From: Candidatus Acetothermia bacterium JdFR-48
GTDB lineage: Bacteria > Bipolaricaulota > Bipolaricaulia > Bipolaricaulales > Bipolaricaulaceae
Assembly (NCBI GenBank): GCA_002011425.1
Contig: MTNJ01000013.1
Coordinates: 34,083 to 98,082, forward strand
Length of the DNA stretch: 64,000 nt
Direction: 5' to 3'
Part shown: positions 15,046 to 23,052 of the stretch, piece by piece
How positions within the stretch are numbered: position 1 is the first letter of the stretch
Layout of the letters: each line of letters begins with the position of its first letter
Made by a program: the position numbers and the translations under genes
Notes under the pieces: model-generated
Databases searched by the model: none
What the model saw: the letters and a program-made list of their open reading frames with translations, nothing else
Told to the model about the DNA's origin: nothing

Positions 15046-16044
15046 ATGAAGCGGTATCTGTTGGTCTTTGCGGTTTTGGTACTCTGGGGTGTTCTCGTCC
15101 TCGGTGAAAACCAACCAGAATATGTAATTCGGTTTAGCACTGTAGCAGCTCCCACACAGCCTCAGGTATTAGCAATGCAGAAGTTTGCGGAGATAGTCGG
15201 CGAACTCAGCGGAGGCAGAATCAAGGTTGAGGTATATCATTCTGGCCAATTAGGAGACCAAAAGACCCAGCTTCTCGCTATTATGCGGGGCGATTTGGAG
15301 ATGACAAGCGACGCGGCACCATCTTGGTTTGCGGACCTGGCTGCGATGCCCGAGTTCGGTGTCTTCGAAGCAGCCTATGTTTTCCGAGATCTTGACCACC
15401 TTTATAGAGTAATGACCAGCAAAGTCGCACAGGACCTGTTCGAAAAAATGGCTAAAAAAGTGGGGATTCGTGTCTTGGATGTGTGGTATCTAGGAACCCG
15501 GGAGCTGAACCTCACTGCGAAGGTAGGTCCAGTTTACAAGCCGGAAGATCTCAAGGGCGTTAAGTTGAGGATGCCCAATAATAAGACGTTCTTGGACATT
15601 GGGCGAGCTCTCGGGGCAACCCCCACTCCCATGGGATTCGGGGAGGTCTACCTTGCCCTAAAGACCGGCACCGTAGATGGCCAGGATAACCCCTTGCCTA
15701 CAGACCTTGCGGCCAAGTTCGTGGAGGTAACAAAGTACATTGTGTTAACCGACCATCAAATCGGCATGATTTGTCCGGTGATAAATGAGAAGCTCTGGCA
15801 GAGCATGCCGGAAGAGTACAAGGTATACATTAAAAAGGCTTTGCAAGTTGCACGGTACTACATGAACTGGACAGTATTGGAACAGGAAGCCAAACTGCTC
15901 AAGGTATTCCGAGAAGAGTACAATATGGAGATCATTGTGCCGGACAAGGAAGCCTTTATCGAACATGCCCGCCAGTACTATAGTCAACCTGAATTCGACA
16001 AACTTTGGGGCGAAGGGATGTACGAGAAAATCCAGAATATGTGA
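15046..16044 (+). CDS. dctP: TRAP transporter substrate-binding protein (DctP family)
   Basis: 332-aa secreted binding protein of a sodium-coupled TRAP transporter. An N-terminal signal peptide (MKRYLLVFAVLVLWGVLVLG) precedes the DctP fold. The carboxylate-binding Arg is expected in GVKLRMPNNKTFLDIGRALG, and the following GFGEVYLALKTGTVDGQDNP is the family's most conserved region. DctP proteins usually bind organic or sugar acids. ATG 15046 is chosen for its ribosome-binding site (GGAGGTG six bases before). A hairpin and T-run directly after the gene would reduce transcription into dctQM. Base composition is A+T-richer than in flanking operons. Confidence 0.95.
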   Translation: MKRYLLVFAVLVLWGVLVLGENQPEYVIRFSTVAAPTQPQVLAMQKFAEIVGELSGGRIKVEVYHSGQLGDQKTQLLAIMRGDLEMTSDAAPSWFADLAAMPEFGVFEAAYVFRDLDHLYRVMTSKVAQDLFEKMAKKVGIRVLDVWYLGTRELNLTAKVGPVYKPEDLKGVKLRMPNNKTFLDIGRALGATPTPMGFGEVYLALKTGTVDGQDNPLPTDLAAKFVEVTKYIVLTDHQIGMICPVINEKLWQSMPEEYKVYIKKALQVARYYMNWTVLEQEAKLLKVFREEYNMEIIVPDKEAFIEHARQYYSQPEFDKLWGEGMYEKIQNM

Positions 16045-16056
16045 TCCGGAAGAAGG

Positions 16057-16089
16057 CGGGGCGGGGGCTCTCCTCCGCCCCGTTTTTTT
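16057..16089 (+). terminator. intrinsic terminator / attenuator between dctP and dctQ
   Basis: An 11-base stem (57-67 with 72-82 of the 16000s, one mismatch) closes a four-base loop and is followed by seven T. It sits inside the transport operon and probably lets some transcripts through. Confidence 0.85.
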
Positions 16090-16112
16090 GACAAAAAGTG
16101 GAGGGCGAGGAC

Positions 16113-16637
16113 ATGTGGAAAACAATAGCGAGTAAATTCTTTCATTTTTTGTTGACGTTCGTTGAGGACTATGCTTCTTCTCTTTTTCTTTTTATAGTAT
16201 TTATAGGCATGTTCTTACAAGTAGTACTAAGGTATCTCTTCAAACATCCTTCTCCCGAGCTATTCGAGGTCACACAATACGCCTTTCCTTGGGGCGTCTT
16301 GCTCGGAGCTGCTTACGCCCAACGGCATCGTGACCATATCAGATTTAATATAATTTATGAGAAATTGCCAAGGAAAGTTCAGTTACTCTTAGATCTTGTC
16401 TTTGATTTGCTTATATTAGGATTATTTGTCTTTGCACTTCCTTCTGTTTTGCGTCAAACTTTTTGGTATGGGATGCTACGTTCGGAAGTTTTGGGAATAC
16501 CTTGGAATTATTTAGTTTTTTGCCTTCCACTTTTTTTGATTTTAATAATCATCCATAACGCCATCTTTATTTACCGAGGAATAAGGGAATTTCTTACAGG
16601 AAAAATTACCCCGCCGGAGGAGAAGCCATGGGCTTGA
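16113..16637 (+). CDS. dctQ: TRAP transporter small membrane subunit (DctQ)
   Basis: 174-aa protein with four predicted transmembrane helices, the standard DctQ size. Family features seen are the LRYLFKHPSPELFEVTQY segment after helix 1 and the YAQRHRDHIRFNI loop before helix 3. DctQ pairs with DctM in the membrane and contacts the DctP binding protein. ATG 16113 follows GGAGGG by seven bases. The gene is strikingly A+T-rich (60 bases from 16141 contain only 18 G or C), unlike most of the window. Its end overlaps dctM by 10 bases. Confidence 0.93.
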   Translation: MWKTIASKFFHFLLTFVEDYASSLFLFIVFIGMFLQVVLRYLFKHPSPELFEVTQYAFPWGVLLGAAYAQRHRDHIRFNIIYEKLPRKVQLLLDLVFDLLILGLFVFALPSVLRQTFWYGMLRSEVLGIPWNYLVFCLPLFLILIIIHNAIFIYRGIREFLTGKITPPEEKPWA

Positions 16638-17923
16638 TTGCGTTCTTCCTAGTTTTTGGACTGATGTTCATCTCCGGTTACCCAATCGTGTTTGGCATGA
16701 TCGCCGGAGGCATCCTGTATTGGTTGTTGAACGGCTTGAGCTTGGCGAACCTAATTGACATATTGGTTATTCAGTTTTCCGCTCAAACAGTTTTAATAGC
16801 TGTTCCTCTCTTCATCTTTGCCGCAAATCTCATGAATGACTGCGAGGTCACGAACATTATCTTTGGCTTTGTCCAAAGAGCGCTTGGGAGAATAAAGGGG
16901 GCGTTAGCTCAAGCCAATATTATAAACAGCATCATCTTTGCTGGGATGAGCGGTTCCGAGATAGCGGACGTTGCCGGCCCGGGCAGTATGGAAATCAAAG
17001 CGATGATGGATGCCGGATATGAGGGAAAATACGCGTGTGCAGTAACCGCGGCCTCCGCAACGATCGGACCAATAATTCCTCCGAGCATTCCAATGGTAAT
17101 TTATTCTATGCTTACTGGCACCTCCCTTGGTTATCTTTTCCTAGGGGGATTTCTGCCTGGTCTTTTTCTCGGCGTGGCAGAAATGGTGATGGCGTATGTT
17201 CTCGCCCGTGTTCGCAATTACCCTACGGGCGAGAGGTTTCAGTTACGTGCAGTGATCAAGGCATTTTGGCGAGCTCTCCCCGCTCTTTTGGGACCAGTTT
17301 TCTTGCTAATAAGTATCTACGGTGGCATATGCACTCCGACGGAAGCAGCTGCAGTTATTGCTGCTTATGTAATAATTATTTGTACCGTTATTTATAAAAC
17401 ACTGGGACTAAGAAAGTTGTGTCAAATTATCATGAAAAGTGCTAAAACCATGGGATATATTAGCATCATAGTGGCCGCTGCCTACATTTTCAATTATGTT
17501 GTCGCACGGGAACACATTCCTCAGCTCCTAACGGAAGCCTTCATTAGAAGTGGCTTATTTTCAAACAAACTGGTCTTTCTTTTCAGTGCCAATATTCTTT
17601 ATTTCCTTTTAGGAATGTTCATCGATGTCTCCATCATCTTATTGGTGGTCGTGCCGATGATATTTCCTCCAGCAGTAGCACTGGGAATTGATCCGGTACA
17701 TTTCGGCGTCGTCACCGTATTTAACCTAATGTTAGCCCTTGATACGCCTCCTTATGGTCAAACGGGTTACATCACAAGCGCGGTAAGTGGAACTCCCCTT
17801 AGGGAAGTCTTCAAAGAAATGATAATATATTGGATTCCTTTGGAATTCGCTTGTTTACTTCTGGTAACTTACTGGCAAGATTTCGTGCTCTTTATACCCA
17901 GGCTTTTTGGCTACTCGGGTTGA
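16628..17923 (+). CDS. dctM: TRAP transporter large membrane subunit (DctM)
   Basis: 431-aa permease with about twelve hydrophobic segments and the two inverted helical-hairpin regions of DctM. Conserved stretches include GMSGSEIADVAGPGSMEI near residue 100 and ASATIGPIIPPSIPMVIYS near residue 140, plus the C-terminal LALDTPPYGQTGYITSAVS, the mirror-related hairpin. It uses a sodium gradient to import the substrate delivered by DctP. It overlaps dctQ and is followed 35 bases later by the aldolase gene. Confidence 0.96.
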   Translation: MGLIAFFLVFGLMFISGYPIVFGMIAGGILYWLLNGLSLANLIDILVIQFSAQTVLIAVPLFIFAANLMNDCEVTNIIFGFVQRALGRIKGALAQANIINSIIFAGMSGSEIADVAGPGSMEIKAMMDAGYEGKYACAVTAASATIGPIIPPSIPMVIYSMLTGTSLGYLFLGGFLPGLFLGVAEMVMAYVLARVRNYPTGERFQLRAVIKAFWRALPALLGPVFLLISIYGGICTPTEAAAVIAAYVIIICTVIYKTLGLRKLCQIIMKSAKTMGYISIIVAAAYIFNYVVAREHIPQLLTEAFIRSGLFSNKLVFLFSANILYFLLGMFIDVSIILLVVVPMIFPPAVALGIDPVHFGVVTVFNLMLALDTPPYGQTGYITSAVSGTPLREVFKEMIIYWIPLEFACLLLVTYWQDFVLFIPRLFGYSG

Positions 17924-17958
17924 AAGACAAAAGAAAAGTGCAAAGGAGGTCGATTTGC

Positions 17959-18876
17959 ATGAAAAAAGAGATAGAAAAAGATTTCGGCCGCGTTTTGCTC
18001 CCCTTAATCACAGTATTCCAGAAAGATCTCTCCGTGGATTATGAACTGACAAGGAAAGCGGCAAGATTTGTGGTCGAAAACGGCCTCTGTGACGCCATCA
18101 TCGTGAGTGGAACAACGGGAGAGTTCTACACCCTAGGTCTTGACGAACGGCGGAGATTGTTTGAGAAGATCAAGGAAGAGCTTGATGACGAAGTTCCTTT
18201 AATCGCGGGAACTGGAGCAATTTTCACAAAAGACGCGGTCAAATTAACAAAAACTGCAGAACGGCTAGGTTTCAACGCTGTAATGGTTGTAACGCCCTAT
18301 TATTGTCGACCAGAACAGGAAGGCCTTTACACACATTTCAAAACAATTGCAGAGAACACTACCCTTCCCGTTATGATTTACAACATACCGCTATTTTCGG
18401 GGGTAAACCTTTTACCGGAAACGTTGGCTTCTTTAGCCAAAATTGAAAACATTGTTGCAATAAAAGACGAGGCCGGGCTCAACCCCCTCCAGACGACAGC
18501 ATATATAAAAGCTGCCGAGGGCAAGATCGCTGTCTACTCAGGAGATGACAACATGGTGCTTCAAGTACTTGCCCAAGGGGGAATAGGCGTCGTAAGCGGA
18601 GGGGCTCATGTCGTTGGCGATCTCATAAAATTCATGATAAATCAATTCATAGAAGGAAACATAATGAGTGCAACGGAGATTTACCACTCACTTATGGATT
18701 TATACATAGCTTTTCACGGAAATGGGACTAGAGTGAATCCCACTCCATTGGTAAAGGCGGCCTTCGAAATGGTATCGGGCATCCCCTGTTCCCTCCCGAG
18801 ACCACCTTTGACCTCGGCGAGTGATGAGGAAAGATCTCGCTTAAGGAGGGTCCTGAAAACCCTGGGCAAACTTTGA
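17959..18876 (+). CDS. DapA/NanA-family class I aldolase, closer to N-acetylneuraminate lyase than to DapA
   Basis: 305-aa TIM-barrel lyase. The family motif SGTTGEFYTL is at about residue 50, the catalytic Tyr is in MIYNIP near 140, and the Schiff-base Lys is in VAIKDEAG near 170. The segment after the Tyr reads YNIPLFSGVNL. True dihydrodipicolinate synthases have an Arg here (GRTG) for binding the substrate carboxylate, while N-acetylneuraminate lyases have a YNIPxxSGV form, so a lysine-biosynthesis role is unlikely. It probably cleaves a 2-keto-3-deoxy sugar acid or similar keto acid. ATG 17959 has a strong ribosome-binding site (AAAGGAGGT). It follows dctM directly, suggesting the TRAP substrate or its product. 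Confidence 0.88.
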   Translation: MKKEIEKDFGRVLLPLITVFQKDLSVDYELTRKAARFVVENGLCDAIIVSGTTGEFYTLGLDERRRLFEKIKEELDDEVPLIAGTGAIFTKDAVKLTKTAERLGFNAVMVVTPYYCRPEQEGLYTHFKTIAENTTLPVMIYNIPLFSGVNLLPETLASLAKIENIVAIKDEAGLNPLQTTAYIKAAEGKIAVYSGDDNMVLQVLAQGGIGVVSGGAHVVGDLIKFMINQFIEGNIMSATEIYHSLMDLYIAFHGNGTRVNPTPLVKAAFEMVSGIPCSLPRPPLTSASDEERSRLRRVLKTLGKL

Positions 18877-18890
18877 AAAAAAGGAGGTGA

Positions 18891-20039
18891 GTGTCGGAGA
18901 TGTTTGGAGATCCGAACGCCGCACCTCAACTTATAAGTTATATTGCCCCCGCCGCTCCAGCTACAAGAAGGCTTGCTTCCGGGGATGAGCTTTATTTGCG
19001 CCCAGAGATAGGTTTCACCCCCAATTGGTACCGTAAGGCTCTGGGCATTGATTTCTCCGAAATTTGGCATCGTGATCCTGGGTATCGTTTGGAGACCCGG
19101 ATCGAGATGGCAGAGGAACTTAAGCGACGTTTCCCCGGAATTCCCATAGGCGGCATAAATAGCTCTGATTGTCCTGACGTTTTAACCGGTACCTTCGGCG
19201 TGCTTTTAGTTCCGGGAATTTTTGGGGTCAAAATCCAATACGCTCCAGATAGATGGCCAGATTCGGAGCCGGTTTTCCAGTCGATAAATGAAATTTTTAA
19301 ATTGGAACCACCAAATTTAAACCACAACCTTTTTTTCTGTGACTTTATGGAACAGCTAGATTGGATCAAAAGAAAAGTGGGCGTGGTCAGAGGTTATATT
19401 GTTGGCCAAGGGGTGTTGAATAATGCTTATCGTTTACTAGGACCAAACATTTTTTTGGCTTTATTAAAAGAACCGGGGGCTGTCTCTCACCTTTTTGCGT
19501 GCATAACGGAGACCATAATAGAGGTTGTTCGCGTTATTCAGAACTTTCAAAGGGAATCGGGTTTTAAAGAAGTAGAAGAAAAAATTTTCACTGTCAGTAA
19601 CTGTCTCGTGAACATGGTCTCTCCAAAAACCTATGTGGAAATGCTTTTGCCTTTTGACTTGAAAATCGCGGAAGCTTTTTCTTCCTTGGGAGTCCATAAT
19701 TGTGCGTGGGATGCCACGCCGTATCTTAACTTCTACTGCCAAATCCCGAATCTGGGTTATATAGACATGGGCATTGAAACAGATCTTAAAGCGGCAAAGC
19801 GACTTTTCCCTTACGCTCGTCGCGCGGTGATGTATAAGACACGTGATTTAGTGGAGAAAGATCTGGAGGAAATAAAAAAAGACATAACACTTGCTGCGAA
19901 AGCCCTTGGACCATGTGATCTTGTATTAGCTGACATCGACATAGATGTACCCGATAAGAAGATAAGGGCGATCTACGATTTCTGCATGGAACTTAACGAA
20001 GAATTTGGGGGTAAAACCGAGGTCAAAGAGGGGGAGTAA
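18891..20039 (+). CDS. uroporphyrinogen decarboxylase (URO-D)-fold protein with a methyltransferase-like His-x-Cys...Cys motif
   Basis: 382-aa protein I assign to the URO-D superfamily by overall pattern. The superfamily contains both heme-pathway decarboxylases and zinc-dependent methyltransferases such as MtaA/MtbA. Near residue 270 it has GVHNCAWDA and, 70 residues after that Cys, GPCDLVLADID. The spacing resembles the His-x-Cys-x(70-76)-Cys zinc site of the methyltransferases. No heme genes and no corrinoid protein lie nearby. GTG 18891 lies three bases after GGAGG and ATG 18900 twelve bases after; either may be the start. The gene is A+T-rich and sits between the aldolase and the FucI-like gene. 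Its reaction is unknown. Confidence 0.65.
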   Translation: MSEMFGDPNAAPQLISYIAPAAPATRRLASGDELYLRPEIGFTPNWYRKALGIDFSEIWHRDPGYRLETRIEMAEELKRRFPGIPIGGINSSDCPDVLTGTFGVLLVPGIFGVKIQYAPDRWPDSEPVFQSINEIFKLEPPNLNHNLFFCDFMEQLDWIKRKVGVVRGYIVGQGVLNNAYRLLGPNIFLALLKEPGAVSHLFACITETIIEVVRVIQNFQRESGFKEVEEKIFTVSNCLVNMVSPKTYVEMLLPFDLKIAEAFSSLGVHNCAWDATPYLNFYCQIPNLGYIDMGIETDLKAAKRLFPYARRAVMYKTRDLVEKDLEEIKKDITLAAKALGPCDLVLADIDIDVPDKKIRAIYDFCMELNEEFGGKTEVKEGE

Positions 20040-20041
20040 AG

Positions 20042-21460
20042 ATGGAGAGACGAAAGGTGGGGATCCTTACCTTCTCCGATGGGCGGGAGTCAGTACACCG
20101 TGAGGTAGCGCCGATAAACCTCGAGTTCCAGCGGCGGCTGGCCGAAACCCTGTGGGACACGGGGGAAGTGGAGCCAGTGGAAGGGCAGGAAATCGTCTGG
20201 ACCGCGGAGCTCGCGCGCAACGAGGCCAAACGCCTCGCGGATCTTGGGTGCGAAGCCACCATTTTCAACTTTGCCGTGTGGAGTTTTCCACACCTCGCCG
20301 TCATCGCAGCCAAGTTCGCCCCTGGGCCGTTTCTCCTCTTCTCCAATATCAATCCCAAATACCCGGGCATGGTGGGGATGTTGGCCTCGGCCGGAGCGTT
20401 GGATCAGATCGGCGTCCCCCATGGGCGTCTCTTCGGCGACATCCATGATGAGGGAGTACTGCGGAAGGTCCTCGCCTTCGTCCGTGCCGCCTCGACTATC
20501 AACCGCCTCCGGGGGGAGACCTTCGGCCTCTTCGGCGGCCGTCCCATGGGAATGTATACCGCCGTGGCCAACGCCGATCAGTGGATAGCCCTCTTCGGTA
20601 TCGACGTAGAACACATCGACCAGTCGGAGATCATCCGCCGCGCGAAGCTCGCGCGCGAGGACGAGGTAGAATATGCGTTTGACTGGCTCGCGGGAAAGGT
20701 AGGAAAGATCCGGTTCGATGGGAGACAGCTAACCCCGGAAAAGCTCAAGCTCCAGATAAGGAGCTACATCGCCGTGCGAGAGATGGCGCGGGAGCTTGGT
20801 CTCGACTTCCTGGGGATAAAGGCACAACCCGAGCTCACCGATAACTTCGTCACCATGGATCTCACCGAAGCTTTCCTCAACGACCCCTACGACTGGAACG
20901 GTGAGAAGGAGCCCCTGGTCGCGGCTACCGAGGCGGACATGGACGGGGCCCTCACTATGGAGATCCTAAAGCACATAAGTGGGGAACCGGTGTTGTTCGC
21001 AGACCTGCGGCACTACGACGCGGAGCTCGACGCGTTCGACCTCTGCAACTCTGGGAACCACGCCACTTATTACGCCGGCCGTTCCTATGACCCGGACGTG
21101 AACCTCCCCCGTGTAGAGTTCTACCCCCAGGGCTTCTACTTCCCCGCCGGCGGAGCCGCGGTGAGGCACATTGCCGCGCCGGGTAAGGTCACGCTGGCAC
21201 GTTTGGCACGCAAGAACGGCCGATACTGGCTGGCGATCATCCCGGCGGAGTTCCTAGACTTGCCGCCCGAGGTGGCGGAGGAAAAGGCTGCGGCTACCCA
21301 GGTTGAGTGGCCTCACGCGTTCGCGAAACTCGGGGTGGGCCCGAATGAACTCCTCTCGGAGTACGACTCCAACCACATTCACGGGGTCTATGGCGACTAC
21401 GTCCAGGAACTCATCTGGTTCGCGAGGCTCTTGGGGATCTCCTACAGGGTGTTCTCCTGA
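20042..21460 (+). CDS. L-fucose/L-arabinose isomerase-family protein
   Basis: 472-aa protein resembling the fucose/arabinose isomerase superfamily. It starts VGILTFSDGRESVHREV. Candidate metal ligands are the acidic residues in AATEADMDGALTM (about residue 300) and LFADLRHYDAE, and the His in SNHIHGVYGDY near the end. It is shorter than classical FucI (about 590 aa), like the FucI-like proteins of unknown sugar specificity. It starts two bases after the URO-D-like gene, so both are probably co-translated, yet its base composition is G+C-rich (38 of 60 bases from 20101) in contrast to that gene. The likely role is aldose-ketose interconversion of the cluster's sugar. Confidence 0.82.
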   Translation: MERRKVGILTFSDGRESVHREVAPINLEFQRRLAETLWDTGEVEPVEGQEIVWTAELARNEAKRLADLGCEATIFNFAVWSFPHLAVIAAKFAPGPFLLFSNINPKYPGMVGMLASAGALDQIGVPHGRLFGDIHDEGVLRKVLAFVRAASTINRLRGETFGLFGGRPMGMYTAVANADQWIALFGIDVEHIDQSEIIRRAKLAREDEVEYAFDWLAGKVGKIRFDGRQLTPEKLKLQIRSYIAVREMARELGLDFLGIKAQPELTDNFVTMDLTEAFLNDPYDWNGEKEPLVAATEADMDGALTMEILKHISGEPVLFADLRHYDAELDAFDLCNSGNHATYYAGRSYDPDVNLPRVEFYPQGFYFPAGGAAVRHIAAPGKVTLARLARKNGRYWLAIIPAEFLDLPPEVAEEKAAATQVEWPHAFAKLGVGPNELLSEYDSNHIHGVYGDYVQELIWFARLLGISYRVFS

Positions 21461-21891
21461 GGGAAGGACAGCCCGTGGAACACGCGGGCCGTGGTCGAGT
21501 ATAGCTCCGGGGACATAGGGAATTATGCACGCCAAAGATCTGCTGGCCCCTTGACCAGATGTGGCGGCGGACGTTGTAAAGGCCACCCAAGTTCTGAGCG
21601 GATGAGCGGTCGCTCACCTCCGCCGGCGAGCAAGTAGCCGACAGGGCGTTCAAGGGGAGGGAGTCTCATCCAACGTCAATTTTCATGGCTCGTGGTCCAT
21701 TACCCCCAGACTTGGTGGACCAAAGTAGCTGTCCACTCAATTCCCCATGACCGAAAGGGGCGGCTAACGCCGACCTCCAACCATCTTCATGACGTCGACT
21801 TGGGGGCAGGGACTTTTGGTCACCCCTTTTCACGCACATCTTTAAAGACATTTATGCGCTTGTGAGAAAAATGCTAATAGGGCACCACAGT
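21461..21891. other. intergenic stretch without a supported gene
   Basis: About 430 bases between the FucI-like gene and the convergent Nudix gene. An imperfect hairpin just after the FucI stop (around 21468-21490) may terminate transcription, but has no T-tract. A plus-strand frame is open from about 21635 to a TGA at 21864 but lacks a normal start codon and is not recognisable. No RNA gene was identified. It may be a decayed gene. Confidence 0.4.
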
Positions 21892-22434
21892 TCAGGCGAG
21901 ATCCTTGAAGAGCGGAAGGGGTACCCCCTCCTCTTGGGCACCGGGAAGGCTCAAAAGAAAAGCGAGGGCGGCGAGGGTCTTTCCATCCCCGGCTTTTCCG
22001 CGGGCGACAGCCTCGAGAATTTCCCGGGGATGCTTGAAGGAGAGCTCTACGATCTCTCCTTTCACTTGGGGGGTAAGCTCTCCCTCGAGCTCCTCGGCCA
22101 GGAATAGATGCATAAGCTCGGTCAAGATTCCTGGAGAGGTATAGAATGCCCCGAGCTTTCGCCATCGCTTAGCCCGGAGCCCAGTCTCTTCCCAGAGCTC
22201 TCGCTGCGCACATTGGAAAGGGCTCTCGCCGGGTTCCAGAGTACCAGCGGGAATTTCCCAAAGCGCCGTACCCGCCCCATAGCGGCGCTGACGTACGAGG
22301 AGCACCTCCCCCCTATCGTTCAGGGCGAGGATCGCCACTGCCCCAGGGTGGTCAACCACCTCTCGGAGACCCCGTTCGGTCTCCTCCACCCGTACCGAGA
22401 TCAGCCGCCCACGAAAGACGTACTCACCCATCAT
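21892..22434 (-). CDS. Nudix hydrolase, ADP-ribose pyrophosphatase type
   Basis: 180 aa. The Nudix box is intact around residues 73-95 (starts GTLEPGE, continues with the REL-x-EE-x-GL pattern). The N-terminal domain (YVFRGRLISVRVEE) and the segment DHPGAVAILALNDRGEVLLV match ADP-ribose/sugar-nucleotide pyrophosphatases, and a Glu-rich TPQVKGEIVELSF segment follows the box. It hydrolyses ADP-ribose or similar nucleotide diphosphates. It is 58 bases downstream of the oxidoreductase gamma gene on the same strand and may be in the same transcript. Confidence 0.85.
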   Translation of the reverse strand: MMGEYVFRGRLISVRVEETERGLREVVDHPGAVAILALNDRGEVLLVRQRRYGAGTALWEIPAGTLEPGESPFQCAQRELWEETGLRAKRWRKLGAFYTSPGILTELMHLFLAEELEGELTPQVKGEIVELSFKHPREILEAVARGKAGDGKTLAALAFLLSLPGAQEEGVPLPLFKDLA

Positions 22435-22492
22435 TTGCCGTGATCAATTATAGTGATGGGTGGCGCAAAAATACCCCATCGTGCGCCATCGG

Positions 22493-23050
22493 TCATCTAT
22501 CACGCAGGTATTTTCCGGCCTCGCCGAACCCGCGCCGGAGGGCTTCGCGGTTAACGGCGACGAGCTTCCCTCGGCTCCGCCCTCGGAGCTCCTCCGCCAT
22601 GGCGGTCTCGATGGCCTCCAGGGGCACAATCCCCAACGCCCTGACCAGTGCCCCCAGGGCCACCATGTTGACCACCCGGGGATTTCCGAGCTCGGCAGCG
22701 ATCTCGTTCGTCGGGACAGGGATTGCAGTGACGTCGCTGCGCCGCACCTTACGCTTCACAAGGGAACTGTTCACCACGATGGTTCCCCCCTCGACGACTC
22801 GAGGTTCGAATTTGTCCAGCGAAGGGAAGTTCATGGCCACTAACGCGTCGGGGGAATCCACCACAGGGGAACCGATGGGACGGTCGGCCACGATGACGGT
22901 ACAGTTGGCGGTGCCGCCACGCATTTCTGGGCCATATGAGGGCAACCAAGTGACCTCAAAACCCTCGTTCATCCCCGCCCGGGCCAGGACCTTTCCCGCG
23001 AGGAGGATGCCCTGACCCCCGAAACCTGCAAAAACCACGCTTTTTTCCAT
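22493..23050 (-). CDS. vorC: 2-oxoacid:ferredoxin oxidoreductase, gamma subunit
   Basis: 185-aa gamma subunit of a pyruvate/ketoisovalerate-type ferredoxin oxidoreductase. It starts MEKSVVFAGFGGQGILLAGK, the glycine-rich opening of this family, and contains YGPEMRGGTANCTVIVADRP around residue 45. ATG 23050 is two bases after the beta subunit stop; longer frames run into that gene. Together with alpha, beta and delta it forms a four-subunit enzyme that oxidatively decarboxylates 2-oxoacids to acyl-CoA while reducing ferredoxin. Symbol assigned by best family resemblance (Vor rather than Por). Confidence 0.88.
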   Translation of the reverse strand: MEKSVVFAGFGGQGILLAGKVLARAGMNEGFEVTWLPSYGPEMRGGTANCTVIVADRPIGSPVVDSPDALVAMNFPSLDKFEPRVVEGGTIVVNSSLVKRKVRRSDVTAIPVPTNEIAAELGNPRVVNMVALGALVRALGIVPLEAIETAMAEELRGRSRGKLVAVNREALRRGFGEAGKYLRDR

Positions 23051-23052
23051 CG

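Noticed and set aside
17959..18876. Calling the aldolase dihydrodipicolinate synthase (dapA)
   Set aside because: The Arg-containing GRTG motif after the catalytic Tyr is missing and the context is catabolic.
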